From positions 1-64,000 of the forward strand of contig NZ_PJAS01000052.1 of assembly GCF_002836735.1 (NCBI RefSeq): 64,000 nt of DNA. Reading direction: 5' to 3'. Source of the stretch: Psychrobacter sp. 4Bb (lineage in GTDB: Bacteria > Pseudomonadota > Gammaproteobacteria > Pseudomonadales > Moraxellaceae). Under the pieces are notes generated by a model that saw nothing but the letters and a program-made list of their open reading frames with translations, searched no databases and was not told the origin of the DNA. The translations under genes and the position numbers were made by a program. Below, piece by piece: positions 37,066 through 45,850 of the stretch (position 1 is the first letter of the stretch; each line of letters starts with the position of its first letter).

Positions 37066-38187
37066 ATGGACATTGATAAACTATTACAATTAATGATCAG
37101 CAAAAATGGCTCTGACCTTTTTATTACTGCTGACGTAGCACCTTCCATGAAAGTGAATGGAAAAATTTTACCTGTCGGTAGAACACCTTTGAGTGCTGAA
37201 CAAACCATGAGATTGGTCAAAGGTGTAATGACACCAAGCCAGCAAAAAGAGTTTGAAGATACCAACGAGTGTCAATTTGCCATCTCTGATGAAGCGCAGC
37301 AAGCACGTTTTCGAGTCAGTGCATTTGTACAACGCGACATGGCAGGAATGATTTTAAGAAAAATTGAAAACAACATTCCAACAGTTGAAGAATTACGTTT
37401 ACCGCCAGCGCTAAAAGAATTGGCCATGAAAAAACGCGGTATTGTTCTATTAGTTGGCGCAACGGGTACAGGTAAATCTACTACCCTTGCAGCAATGATA
37501 GGACATCGCAATCAAAATTCTCATGGTCATATTATTACGATAGAAGACCCTATCGAGTTTGTCCATAAACATCGCGGCTGTATTATTACCCAGCGTGAAG
37601 TTGGTATCGATACCCATTCATTTGAAGCAGGCCTAAAAAACACGCTACGCCAAGCACCCGATGTCATCTTAATCGGCGAGATTCGTAACCGTGAAGTCAT
37701 GAGTTATGCTATTCAGTACGCAGAAACTGGCCATCTAGTGTTTGCAACGTTGCACGCAAACAATGCTAACCAAGCAATTGATCGTATCATTCATTTCTTT
37801 GAAACCAATCGCCATAATCAGTTGTTTATGGATTTGTCATTGAACCTACAAGCTATTATCGCGCAGCAACTTATCCCCACACCTGACGGTAAAGGACGAC
37901 GCGCTGCTATTGAGATTTTGCTAAATTCGCAGCTGATTAGTGACTATATCCGTAAAGGGGAAGTCCATGAAATCAAAGATGTAATGACACGCTCACGAGA
38001 CAGTGGCATGCAAACCTTTGATCAGGCACTTTTTGATTTGTACGAACAAGGAGAGATAACGTATAAAGAAGCGATTCTACATGCCGACTCCCCTAACGAT
38101 TTGCGCCTCAAAATTAAGCTCAGCAGCAAAAACGGTAAGGCTAATTTAGATGAAGGTGCTGATAGTTTATCGTTAGATGTGAGTTGA
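37066..38187 (+). CDS. pilU: PilT paralogue PilU
   Basis: Retraction ATPase accessory to PilT, 373 residues. Walker A is GATGTGKST (131-139), the Asp box reads TIEDPIEFVHK and LHANNANQAIDRIIHFF corresponds to the His box. FETNRHNQLFMDLSLNLQAIIAQQL is typical of PilU. The start at 37066 is preceded by AGGTG. The serine/lysine-rich C-terminus (after residue 345) is unlike PilT. It lies 130 bases after pilT, probably in one operon. Confidence 0.96.
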   Translation: MDIDKLLQLMISKNGSDLFITADVAPSMKVNGKILPVGRTPLSAEQTMRLVKGVMTPSQQKEFEDTNECQFAISDEAQQARFRVSAFVQRDMAGMILRKIENNIPTVEELRLPPALKELAMKKRGIVLLVGATGTGKSTTLAAMIGHRNQNSHGHIITIEDPIEFVHKHRGCIITQREVGIDTHSFEAGLKNTLRQAPDVILIGEIRNREVMSYAIQYAETGHLVFATLHANNANQAIDRIIHFFETNRHNQLFMDLSLNLQAIIAQQLIPTPDGKGRRAAIEILLNSQLISDYIRKGEVHEIKDVMTRSRDSGMQTFDQALFDLYEQGEITYKEAILHADSPNDLRLKIKLSSKNGKANLDEGADSLSLDVS

Positions 38188-38218
38188 ATTATTGATTTTC
38201 CAATATAGAATAGAATAT

Positions 38219-38257
38219 ATAAAAAACCCTCGTTATTTATAACGAGGGTTTTTTATT
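38219..38257. terminator. Bidirectional terminator pilU / fur
   Basis: AAAAAACCCTCGTTA (38221-38235) is complementary to TAACGAGGGTTTTTT, with a TTTA loop. It serves the two convergent genes. Confidence 0.92.
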
Positions 38258-38311
38258 GTTCGATATCGTAGTACTGATAGAAATAAGCGTTTCTACTTAT
38301 ACGCTAGACAA

Positions 38312-38746
38312 TTACTTCGCGCTATCTCTACAGGCCTGATCTGCACAAATACCATATAGCACAAGAGAGTGCCCAGACAGTTTAAAGCCATGTTTTTCTG
38401 CTACTTTCAACTGCTCTTCTTCGATGACTTCATTATGAAACTCTATAATCTTGCCACACACATCACAAACCAGATGATCGTGATGCTCTTCTTGGGTAAT
38501 CTCAAATACAGATAGATTGTTTTCAAAGTTATGACGCTCAACAATACCTGCTTGCTCAAACTGTGTTAGGACACGATAGACAGTGGCAAGACCTACATCT
38601 TCACCTTGCTCGATAAGTGCCTTATATACTTCTTCTGCACTCATATGATGCAGCTCTGCGCTTTCTAATAGCTCTAAAATTTTGATACGAGGTAACGTGA
38701 TCTTGAGTCCTGCTCTACGTAAATCTTGATTGGTAAAAGAAGCCAT
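38312..38746 (-). CDS. fur: Ferric uptake regulator
   Basis: Iron-responsive repressor of 144 residues. The winged-helix N-terminal half (LRRAGLKITLPRIKILELLE, EDVGLATVYRVLTQFEQAGIV) is followed by the metal-binding dimerisation half with HHDHLVCDVCGKIIEF and the second Cys pair CADQAC. AAGGGA precedes the ATG. It is divergent from bamE, an arrangement known from Pseudomonas and Xanthomonas (fur-omlA). Confidence 0.98.
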   Translation of the reverse strand: MASFTNQDLRRAGLKITLPRIKILELLESAELHHMSAEEVYKALIEQGEDVGLATVYRVLTQFEQAGIVERHNFENNLSVFEITQEEHHDHLVCDVCGKIIEFHNEVIEEEQLKVAEKHGFKLSGHSLVLYGICADQACRDSAK

Positions 38747-39070
38747 AATATCCCTTTTGACTGTGACAGCCTTAACAAATAGAAAATAGAAAATATGAGA
38801 TAAATAATCAACAAAGATTATTTTTATTTAATATAAAGTAAATGATCAATAATAAACTGATGAAAATTACACAGACATCTCTCTTATTATTTTCTAAATA
38901 TCGAGATGCAAGCCTATGAATTTAAAATATAATTAATCTAACCATTCAGATTGTGTTTGGTAAATAATGTCGTAAGTGGTAGGCAATTGCAAGTAAATGA
39001 CGTATCATTTGTCCAAGATTGTCGGTCAGACTGGTACGACCTAACGCTGGCCACACCTAATTCATTTCTT
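38747..39070. other. Divergent region fur / bamE
   Basis: AT-rich region that holds the fur and bamE promoters. An upstream in-frame extension of bamE reaches 38951 but its translation does not resemble a leader. No clean Fur box (GATAATGATAATCATTATC-like) is visible, only loose AATGATCAATAAT. Confidence 0.4.
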
Positions 39071-39490
39071 ATGAGTCATCTTACCATGATAAAGACATTA
39101 AATTTCCGTCCTTTAAGCCACACCAGCGCATTACATAAGATCGTTATCACCAGTATGCTTAGCGCTACTGTTGCTATGTCTGGCTGCTCATTATTGAGTG
39201 TTTATAAGATTGATTTGCCACAAGGCACAGCGATTACTCAAACCCAAGCTCAAAAGCTAAAAGTGGGGATGAATCAAAACCAAGTGCTTTATACTCTTGG
39301 TAGCCCTGCGATTCGAGATACTCTTGAGCCTAAACGCTGGGATTATATCTATGACTACAAAGCAGGCACCGAAGGTAGCCGTAAAGGCATTGCAGATGTC
39401 AAAAACGCTAGCCAGCATTTAGTTGTTTACTTTGATGATAATGGTTTGGTCACGCGCATCGAAGGTATTGAGAGTCTGCCAGCATCATAG
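39071..39490 (+). CDS. bamE: Outer membrane assembly lipoprotein BamE (OmlA/SmpA)
   Basis: Small lipoprotein of the BAM complex that stabilises BamA-BamD. Lipobox VAMSGC gives Cys39 from this start. The BamE core follows: YKIDLPQGTAITQTQAQKL, VGMNQNQVLYTLGSPAIRDTLEPKRWDYIY and VYFDDNGLVTRIEG. The start is uncertain: ATG 39071 and ATG 39086 are both possible and neither has a clear ribosome binding site. The signal peptide is longer than usual with either. Convergent with rnfH, 34 bases apart. Confidence 0.92.
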   Translation: MSHLTMIKTLNFRPLSHTSALHKIVITSMLSATVAMSGCSLLSVYKIDLPQGTAITQTQAQKLKVGMNQNQVLYTLGSPAIRDTLEPKRWDYIYDYKAGTEGSRKGIADVKNASQHLVVYFDDNGLVTRIEGIESLPAS

Positions 39491-39524
39491 TCAGCAAAAC
39501 CTATTAGCTTAGATGGTTAACAGT

Positions 39525-39833
39525 TTAGCTACGAGATTTATTTTTGCGCTGAGACATAGGATCAGCGCTTAAACTGCGATATACCTCGATACGGTCAAAA
39601 GGCTGTAGCAAATAGCTTAATGGCTGTTTCTGCGCATAAATTCCCACATGCCAACGTTTCGCAGTTGGCGTGGTGATATCTATTACTTGCTCACACCACT
39701 TTGCCAGTTCTGCAAACTTTTCAAGCCATCCCGCTTGCGCCAACGCTTCATGCAAACTAGTACCTTGTCTAACCTGCAAAGCTAGATAATGCTGGCGCTG
39801 CTCATTTTCAGCATACGCCAGATATACGGTCAT
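39525..39833 (-). CDS. rnfH: RnfH family protein
   Basis: Ubiquitin-like (beta-grasp) small protein of the UPF0125/RnfH family, 102 residues from this start. The C-terminal block HVGIYAQKQPLSYLLQPFDRIEVYRSL(S/I)ADP is diagnostic, and the N-terminal VYLAYAENEQRQHYLALQVRQGTSL matches the family start. The open frame runs up to 39965 and overlaps the transporter by 82 bases, but that extra part is not RnfH-like; no ribosome binding site decides. rnfH next to bamE is common, usually with ratA, which is absent here. Exact role unknown. Confidence 0.82.
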   Translation of the reverse strand: MTVYLAYAENEQRQHYLALQVRQGTSLHEALAQAGWLEKFAELAKWCEQVIDITTPTAKRWHVGIYAQKQPLSYLLQPFDRIEVYRSLSADPMSQRKNKSRS

Positions 39834-39883
39834 TAAATTAGCTTGCGTAGACTGTGGCACACTGTTGTCACGACCTTCGACTG

Positions 39884-41017
39884 TTAGCTCAACCACTGCA
39901 TCACCCAACCTATCAGTGCTAGCAGTAATGCTAATGGTACGACTAAACGTATCGCCACTCGCCACAAGTTATAAACTGCTTCATTACTAAAATTTAGTGA
40001 CTTGCGTAGATGGCTAATCTTCATCTGCCAACCCGCAAATACTGATAATAATAGTACAGTAATGCTACTAATAATGACCAAGATGCCAACTAACCATGCT
40101 GTCGGAATCGCAACCACTAATAATAACGCTACAGCAAAAGTGATTATCAAACTAACCAATAATCCAAACTTATGTGTTAACTGTTGCGTGCTGTAATGTA
40201 GTAAGTAACTGGCCACAAATAACACCCCGCCCCAATATAACAGCTGTCCAATTGGTGGTAGCGACATACCATTAGTAAATAAAGCCACTACTCCTATCAG
40301 CAGTTGCAACACCCAAATCGGTAACACTAACTTGGTTGCACGGTACTCACGAGTAGCAGCTCTATTGTTTGCTTGCTGATTGGTTGCTTCTACCGCTGTG
40401 ACTGTCTGCTTACTCACCAAGTTCTGACCGAACCAGTATAGTCCTGTACCCGCACCAACACTGACTAATGCTAACGCGACTGCGCGAGCCCATTCAGTCA
40501 AACTGATATCAGTCATAGCAAAACCAGCATTGGGTACACCGTTTGCGAACCCTAGCAGCAACCCTATTACCATCAATCCTAAACCAATGGGTAAAGGCGC
40601 AACACCCAGCAAGCTTAAAAGTAACGCAATGACCATCAGGCCTGCAGCAACTGCGAAGCTAGGTACATCGGGTACGCTATTTAGCTCAGTTAATGCAGAC
40701 AATATACCTGTACTTGCACCCGATATCACCAACGCTGCAATCACAATAGAGACCAGCGCCGCTAACCAACCAAAGCTGCGCCATATCGGACTGACATCTG
40801 CTTCGCGAGTGAGCTTTTGCATACCCGCTAGAGGGCCTTCGACACTGCGATAGGCCAATGCTATCTCAGCGTAAACAACTGGCAGCGCAACCAATACCAT
40901 GGCTAGTAGCCATAGTAACCAAAAATCAATCTCACCAATTGATGCAGGTGCAAACCAACGAAATAGCAATAACGGTAGTAACGCCGCGATAAAATAAGAA
41001 GCATAACGGATCATCAT
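39884..41017 (-). CDS. Short SNF/NSS-like sodium-dependent transporter homologue
   Basis: 377-residue polytopic membrane protein. The N-terminal part resembles bacterial neurotransmitter:sodium symporters: ALPVVYAEIALAYRSVEGPLAGMQKLTREADVSPIWRSFGW, like the TM2-loop region of SNF proteins. Roughly ten hydrophobic helices are seen, compared with 11-12 and 440-500 residues in classic members. The first TM segment with its Na+/substrate motif is not clear, so transport activity is uncertain. It overlaps the open frame upstream of rnfH, and both are probably one transcription unit. GAGATT precedes the ATG. Confidence 0.7.
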   Translation of the reverse strand: MMIRYASYFIAALLPLLLFRWFAPASIGEIDFWLLWLLAMVLVALPVVYAEIALAYRSVEGPLAGMQKLTREADVSPIWRSFGWLAALVSIVIAALVISGASTGILSALTELNSVPDVPSFAVAAGLMVIALLLSLLGVAPLPIGLGLMVIGLLLGFANGVPNAGFAMTDISLTEWARAVALALVSVGAGTGLYWFGQNLVSKQTVTAVEATNQQANNRAATREYRATKLVLPIWVLQLLIGVVALFTNGMSLPPIGQLLYWGGVLFVASYLLHYSTQQLTHKFGLLVSLIITFAVALLLVVAIPTAWLVGILVIISSITVLLLSVFAGWQMKISHLRKSLNFSNEAVYNLWRVAIRLVVPLALLLALIGWVMQWLS

Positions 41018-41042
41018 AATCTCAATCCAAACGATCTAATTA

Positions 41043-41146
41043 ATACCATTCACAAAAACTGGGTTAGCAAACAAAACACGTGCAAGTACTACGCATAGTA
41101 GACCGAATATGTTTGACAAGGCTAATCATATTTTGAAAATTGGTAT
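41043..41146. repeat. 104-bp near-palindromic intergenic element
   Basis: The ends ATACCA (41043-41048) and TGGTAT (41141-41146) are complementary, and the pairing continues with gaps through CAAAA/TTTTG, GTTAGC/GCTAAT and AAACA/TGTTT. The centre TACTACGCATAGTA (41088-41101) is itself a hairpin. A folded single strand would form one long imperfect stem. It carries no coding potential. A REP/MITE-like repeat is my best guess. Confidence 0.5.
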
Positions 41147-41246
41147 AAAGTGAATAACGATAACTTATAATTATACAGAGCAACGATAAGCTGCTGTAAA
41201 TGAATTCAGCTAAATACTGTCTTAATATAAGGGACAAACAGTTATA

Positions 41247-41270
41247 AAAAAACCCCGAAATCGGGGTTTA
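41247..41270 (-). terminator. Intrinsic terminator of cytochrome c4
   Basis: AAACCCCGA (41250-41258) pairs with TCGGGGTTT (41261-41269) around AA. On the minus strand seven T follow. It lies about 95 bases past the stop of the c4 gene. Confidence 0.85.
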
Positions 41271-41362
41271 GTCATTCAGATATAATCAATATGCGATTCA
41301 GTACTCAATGGCCTTCTATGCAAAGCAAAGCATGTATCAGATATTGAATCAGTGCGACTCAA

Positions 41363-42031
41363 TTAGTGAATAGCACTTACATAATCTGACAAGATACGAA
41401 TGTCACGATCTGATAGTTTAGATGCAACTGTTTGCATCATCCCCATCTCGCCTTCTTTGGCTGCATCATTGACTCGTTTTTGATCATCGCTATCGATATC
41501 ATCAACACGTCCAGCGGCACGGAATAGTTTTAGCTGAGTAGCAATATACTGAGCGTGCTGTCCGCCTAGCTTTGGAAATGCAGCCCAAGTGTTACCTGCA
41601 GCATCTGGACCATGACAGCCCGCACAACCAATAACACCGCGCGACTTGTCGCCGCCCAAGAATAGCTTAGTCGCTTCTTGGTTGGTTGCAGGATTGCCGT
41701 AGCCAACGCCCCAAGGCGCTTGACTGGCGTAATAACCTGCTACGTTGGCTAGGTCTTGCTGAGATAGATTAGCAACTTGTGACTGCATGATACCGTTTTT
41801 GCGATAGCCTGCTTTAAAGTTGACTAGCTGTTTATATAGGTACTTTACGTTTTGGCCGCCAAGGTTTGGCTGTGCAGGAACAATGCTGACGCCATTAAGA
41901 CCATGACAAGCGGCACAAACGGTTTCTGCAACTTTTTGACCTGCATTGACGTCATATTCAGGAACAATAATAGCAGCTTGTACGCTGAAACTTGCAACGC
42001 ATAAGCTGGCAGCAGCGATTAACTTTTTCAT
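41363..42031 (-). CDS. Diheme cytochrome c4
   Basis: Periplasmic electron carrier with 222 residues. A signal peptide (1-19) ends at VQA. Two haem c sites, CAACHG (Cys39-His43) and CAGCHG (Cys136-His140), lie about 97 residues apart as in c4 proteins. GQKVAETVCAACHGLNG and LGGQ...YLYKQLVNFKAG recur in both halves. AGGATT precedes the ATG. It is followed upstream by a c5-type gene and next to engB, a layout also found in Pseudomonas. Probably feeds terminal oxidases. Confidence 0.95.
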   Translation of the reverse strand: MKKLIAAASLCVASFSVQAAIIVPEYDVNAGQKVAETVCAACHGLNGVSIVPAQPNLGGQNVKYLYKQLVNFKAGYRKNGIMQSQVANLSQQDLANVAGYYASQAPWGVGYGNPATNQEATKLFLGGDKSRGVIGCAGCHGPDAAGNTWAAFPKLGGQHAQYIATQLKLFRAAGRVDDIDSDDQKRVNDAAKEGEMGMMQTVASKLSDRDIRILSDYVSAIH

Positions 42032-42349
42032 TGATACAAATCCTACTAGCTCGGCGTAAGCATTATTTAGAGTGATTGCACTGGTAAGATACCTGATATA
42101 GCCGTCTCTTTAATCATGAGAATGGCGTATATTTTGAGGTCTTGGACACAAGCAGTCTGAAAGTACTTACTAACATCAGGGTTTATTTTCGATTATTATA
42201 GCAAGACTTTGTATCATTTGCCTACTTAATCATAGTATCCATCAGTTTTCTGGCAATACAATATACAATATGACGCAAAAACAAAAAGCGCAGATAGGTT
42301 GTTAATCCAGCGCTTTATTTTATATGTTCAAATTATATTTATAAGTCGA
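42032..42349. other. Intergenic region between cytochrome c4 and c5 genes
   Basis: About 320 AT-rich bases. It must contain the c4 promoter (minus strand) and the terminator-like hairpin listed at 42283-42320. No gene seen. Confidence 0.45.
42283..42320 (-). terminator. Putative terminator of cytochrome c5
   Basis: AAAGCGC (42286-42292) pairs with GCGCTTT (42311-42317), with an 18-base loop; on the minus strand GCGCTTTTTGTTTTT follows. It lies 30-60 bases past the stop of the c5 gene. Confidence 0.6.
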
Positions 42350-42685
42350 TTATTTGCTCATATATTCGATAAGTTTACGATAATCGTCATCACTACATTT
42401 GTCGCAAAGACCACCTGCTGGCATCTGCGGCATCCCACCTTTGACAGACTTAATGAGCGTCGGCATACTTTTTTGTTTAATCAGCTGTTGCCATTTGGCA
42501 CTATCACCTTTTTTGATGGCATTCAACGCCCCACTATCGTGACAGGCTGCACATGAGTTATTATAGGTAGTAGCGATATCCGCCGAACTTGCGCTGCTAA
42601 TCATAATGCCACTTAATAATAGTCCAGCACTGCTAGCAATTATAGCGCGATAACTCGTGCTAAGAAGTTTACTGATTGAAAACAT
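42350..42685 (-). CDS. Cytochrome c5 family protein
   Basis: 111-residue monohaem cytochrome c. A signal sequence (1-35) is followed by CAACHD (Cys45-His49). The second pair CDKC (Cys94, Cys97) is the disulfide typical of c5 cytochromes, and the likely axial Met is in GGMPQMPAGG. A strong ribosome binding site, GAGGAGG, lies upstream. Probably periplasmic electron transfer along with cytochrome c4. Confidence 0.92.
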   Translation of the reverse strand: MFSISKLLSTSYRAIIASSAGLLLSGIMISSASSADIATTYNNSCAACHDSGALNAIKKGDSAKWQQLIKQKSMPTLIKSVKGGMPQMPAGGLCDKCSDDDYRKLIEYMSK

Positions 42686-43089
42686 AGAGCACCTCCTCGT
42701 GATATTTCACGTGTCTCATCAATCGTTCTATTAAACGTCTCTCGTTAAACATTGTAACAATATATGTCATATAAACATAGATAATTTGGATATGGCTTTG
42801 TTAAAGCTGAGAACTTGTCTTAATGACAGGCCAACTTTAATGTTATCCTACTATTTATATGATGCTAATCGCAGTTATTTCAATAAGTAAGACGCGGAAT
42901 AGTATAGAATAGCCAGTAATATTAAATAGCTACTTTTATGATTTGCACATAACTGTATTGATAAAGAACAGCCTTTTACCTTGATTTACCTATCGCTTGA
43001 CCAATTACTTGACCGCACCGATGACCTGAATCATCAGCTGACTAAAATTTTATAATCGCATCCAATTTTTTAAGATTAATGAGCCATTT
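42686..43089. other. Divergent region cytochrome c5 / engB
   Basis: 404 bases, AT-rich. It holds promoters in both directions. ATTGT-A-ACAAT near 42752-42762 is a small dyad without assigned meaning. No gene is supported. Confidence 0.4.
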
Positions 43090-43860
43090 ATGAGTACCCC
43101 GTTTAACGATGTCGCCGCTGAACATGCCTTGTTCAATACCAAATCTCGTCAAAAAATTCAGCAAACTGAGTTTATGATGTCAGCACCTACCTTTCGTCTC
43201 TGTCCGCCTGATATGGGATTGGAAGTCGCTTTTGCAGGCCGCTCAAATGCTGGCAAATCATCAGCCATCAACGCCTTAACCAATCAGCGTCAATTGGCTC
43301 GCTCGTCTAAGACACCTGGACGTACGCAGATGATTAACTTTTTTAGTATCGGTGATACTGACAGACGTTTGGTCGATTTGCCTGGTTACGGCTATGCAGC
43401 TGTTCCGCTAGAGATGAAAAAAGAATGGCAAGTTGAGCTAGAAGAATACTTGGTGTCACGCTCAAGCCTTGCAGGCCTGGTACTGATGACAGACATTCGT
43501 CATCCGCTTAAGTTTTTTGATGAGCAAATGCTACACTGGGCAAACGATGGTGAGCTACCAGTACATATCCTGCTGACTAAAGCAGATAAACTGAAGTACG
43601 GTGCTTCTAAGAACGCCCTCCTTGAGACTCGTAAACGCCTGAAAAAACTGGGCTTAAACTGTACCATTCAGTTGTTTTCGGCTCTCAGAAAAGAAGGTCT
43701 CGATGAGTTGGCTGGGATAATGGGCAACTGGTATGAGTATCAGCTTGATGCAGACAAAATTATCGAGTCGTCTTTTGCATTGCTAGAAGGCGCTGAGTTA
43801 GAAGATGCTATTGAAAAAGAAAGCGGTGAAAAAGAGAGCATTGATAAAGAAAACAAATAA
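43090..43860 (+). CDS. yihA: Ribosome biogenesis GTPase YihA/YsxC (EngB)
   Basis: Small GTPase needed for 50S assembly. The P-loop is AGRSNAGKSS (49-58), the G2 region TPGRTQMINFF, G3 DLPGYGYA, G4 TKAD and G5 SAL. The core ends around residue 225; a Glu/Lys-rich tail of about 30 residues follows (256 total against about 210 in E. coli). Ribosome binding site is weak. Confidence 0.96.
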   Translation: MSTPFNDVAAEHALFNTKSRQKIQQTEFMMSAPTFRLCPPDMGLEVAFAGRSNAGKSSAINALTNQRQLARSSKTPGRTQMINFFSIGDTDRRLVDLPGYGYAAVPLEMKKEWQVELEEYLVSRSSLAGLVLMTDIRHPLKFFDEQMLHWANDGELPVHILLTKADKLKYGASKNALLETRKRLKKLGLNCTIQLFSALRKEGLDELAGIMGNWYEYQLDADKIIESSFALLEGAELEDAIEKESGEKESIDKENK

Positions 43861-43876
43861 ACATCGTTGTCTTTAA

Positions 43877-43915
43877 TAAAAAGGGTTTATCGCTATTACG
43901 ATAAACCCTTTTTTA
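43877..43915. terminator. Bidirectional terminator engB / HAD phosphatase
   Basis: AAAAAGGGTTTATCG pairs with CGATAAACCCTTTTTT around CTATTA. T-runs on both strands serve the two convergent genes. Confidence 0.92.
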
Positions 43916-43983
43916 TTGTCTGTTTATTCACTCATTATTATCATCGGTGTGCTATTAGAATAACGAAAATTATAAAAGTAGCT

Positions 43984-44691
43984 CTACCCGCATAGCAAAT
44001 CCACTAGCGCTTGTGGAGTATCAACCTGATAGGTTGGATTTTGCGCAGCAAGCTCTGCACTCGTTGCCGTACCATAGTTCACCGCTATACTGGTCATGCC
44101 CAATGCTGTTGCCATTTGAATGTCATAGATACTGTCACCGATAAACACAGCATCAGAAACCTGCTGCTGTGTGTACTCCAAGATATCGGTTAACATCTGC
44201 GGATCAGGTTTTGAGCCTGACTCATCAGCACAACGCGTAATCGCAAAATAATCATGGCTATCTGAGGCATCTAATACACGATCTAGCCCCTTTCTTTTTT
44301 TACCAGTTGCTACGGCGAGCGTTTTGCTTTGCCGCTGCAAAGTTTGCAACATATGCTCTATCGGCTCAAAGAGCGGCGTATTATGACTATTAGCAATATA
44401 GTACTCTGCATAGGTTTGCTGAATCTCAAGCAGTTGCGCATCGTTTGCCTGCGGATATAAAATCTTAATCCCATTCATTAAGCTTAGACCAATGATATCT
44501 TTTACGGCTTTATCAGTCGTCTTAAACCCGTGTGCTTCGCCAGCTACATGCATAGAATCAACAATCAGGCCGATTGAATCCATTAGGGTCCCGTCCCAAT
44601 CAAAAATAATCAACGTCTTATCAGACAACCGATGTTCTGCTGATGGTTGAGTATTTATGATGCTTTCTGAAATTGTAGCTGGTTTGGTCAT
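43984..44691 (-). CDS. HAD family phosphatase (Gph/PGP-like)
   Basis: 235-residue haloacid-dehalogenase hydrolase. Motif I IIFDWDGTLMDS (Asp31, Asp33), motif II LAVATGKKRKGLD, motif III KPDPQ and motif IV FIGDSIYDIQMA are all present, with a C1 cap helical domain. Substrate may be phosphoglycolate or a nucleotide; not assignable. Downstream of rluC on the same strand, as in Pseudomonas; a hairpin (44734-44779) separates them. Confidence 0.93.
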   Translation of the reverse strand: MTKPATISESIINTQPSAEHRLSDKTLIIFDWDGTLMDSIGLIVDSMHVAGEAHGFKTTDKAVKDIIGLSLMNGIKILYPQANDAQLLEIQQTYAEYYIANSHNTPLFEPIEHMLQTLQRQSKTLAVATGKKRKGLDRVLDASDSHDYFAITRCADESGSKPDPQMLTDILEYTQQQVSDAVFIGDSIYDIQMATALGMTSIAVNYGTATSAELAAQNPTYQVDTPQALVDLLCG

Positions 44692-44733
44692 GGGTTTACC
44701 TTGATAAATAAAAGTAATAAATAGCAGATACTA

Positions 44734-44779
44734 AAACGTCACGGTGGCTTATTCGTAAAAATAAGATATCGTGACGTTT
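44734..44779 (-). terminator. Hairpin between rluC and the HAD gene
   Basis: AAACGTCACG (44734-44743) is complementary to CGTGACGTTT (44770-44779), with an inner CTTATT/AATAAG stem. On the minus strand TTTTAG follows. It may partly terminate rluC transcripts or balance expression. Confidence 0.6.
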
Positions 44780-44824
44780 AGGAAAGTACAAAAATAGTTT
44801 GGCTTAAGAATTAATTTTGAAAAA

Positions 44825-45850
44825 CTATTCAGGCAACTTCGTTGTTTCTGGTAACCAATCTGCCATATCGTCTGGCAATGGCGCAGTAATGGTCTTGTAG
44901 CCTGGAATATCTAAGCGCCATGCATGTAGACACAAACGATGGACACCTGATTTATCATGAACGTTATATTTGTCATCACCCAAGATAGCATGACCGATAT
45001 GTGCCAAATGCACACGGATTTGATGAGTGCGACCCGTCAATGGCTTGGCTTCAATTAAGCTTACTGGCTGACTATTAATCATAAAGCGATCATGGATAAT
45101 GATATCAGTCTGACTTTCTTTCGCTTGTGGGTCTTGGCTATCTACTTTCACTCGGCGCTCACCACTAGCAAGTGTATAACGTAGCAACGGCGCATTGATA
45201 CGCTGCTCATTAAGCGCAGGTTGTCCTTTGGCAAGACATAGATAGTGCTTTTGAATGGTCTTGTCTACCAAATGCTGCTGCAACACTTTGAGCGTTGAGC
45301 GTTTTTTGGAAATCATCAGTAGCCCTGATGTGTCTTTATCAATGCGATGGATCAGCTCTAGGTATTTTTTACCCGTCACTTCACGCATGGCTTCGATAAC
45401 CCCAAAGTCCAAGCCGCTACCGCCATGCACAGCGATACCAGAAGGCTTATTCAGCACTAACAAACCGTCATCTTCATAAACCACACGAGCCAGCAAGCTT
45501 TTGGCAAATTCGGTACTAATAATTGGTTTTTCGCGCGTTGCTAGCTCTACAGGAGCAATACGTACCACATCTTCACGCTGCACTCTATCGTGTGCTTTAC
45601 AGCGCTTATTATTGACGCGTATCTCATCTGAGCGAATCATTTTATAGATATGTGACTTTGGCAAACCTTTTAAACGGTTTAACAAAAAGTTATCCAAACG
45701 CTGGTCATGTTGATGGCGCGTTACTTCGAGGTAGTTCACCTTACCGAAGTTGCTAATCTCATCGTCAGCGCTTTGTGGGCGTGTTTTGCTATTAAAAATA
45801 GCAGGAGATTCATGGGTAGTAGCGTCGTCAGTCATTTTTGAGTTTGTCAT
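44825..45850 (-). CDS. rluC: 23S rRNA pseudouridine synthase RluC
   Basis: Modifies U955, U2504 and U2580 of 23S rRNA in E. coli. An S4 RNA-binding domain (about residues 50-100, DNFLLNRLKGLPKSHIYKMIRSDEIRVN) precedes the catalytic domain with HRIDKDTSGLL (Asp171). The first 35 residues are an extra hydrophilic extension. The neighbour order HAD-rluC divergent from rne is also typical of Pseudomonas. Confidence 0.95.
   Translation of the reverse strand: MTNSKMTDDATTHESPAIFNSKTRPQSADDEISNFGKVNYLEVTRHQHDQRLDNFLLNRLKGLPKSHIYKMIRSDEIRVNNKRCKAHDRVQREDVVRIAPVELATREKPIISTEFAKSLLARVVYEDDGLLVLNKPSGIAVHGGSGLDFGVIEAMREVTGKKYLELIHRIDKDTSGLLMISKKRSTLKVLQQHLVDKTIQKHYLCLAKGQPALNEQRINAPLLRYTLASGERRVKVDSQDPQAKESQTDIIIHDRFMINSQPVSLIEAKPLTGRTHQIRVHLAHIGHAILGDDKYNVHDKSGVHRLCLHAWRLDIPGYKTITAPLPDDMADWLPETTKLPE

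Larger units (their letters stand above)
41018..41362. other. Intergenic region with palindromic element and cytochrome terminator
   Basis: 345 bases that contain the 104-bp palindromic element (41043-41146) and the terminator of cytochrome c4 (41247-41270). No gene is supported. Confidence 0.6.

Noticed and set aside
38820..38880. Fur box between fur and bamE
   Set aside because: Only a loose AT-rich match (AATGATCAATAAT); too weak to claim in this AT-rich context.
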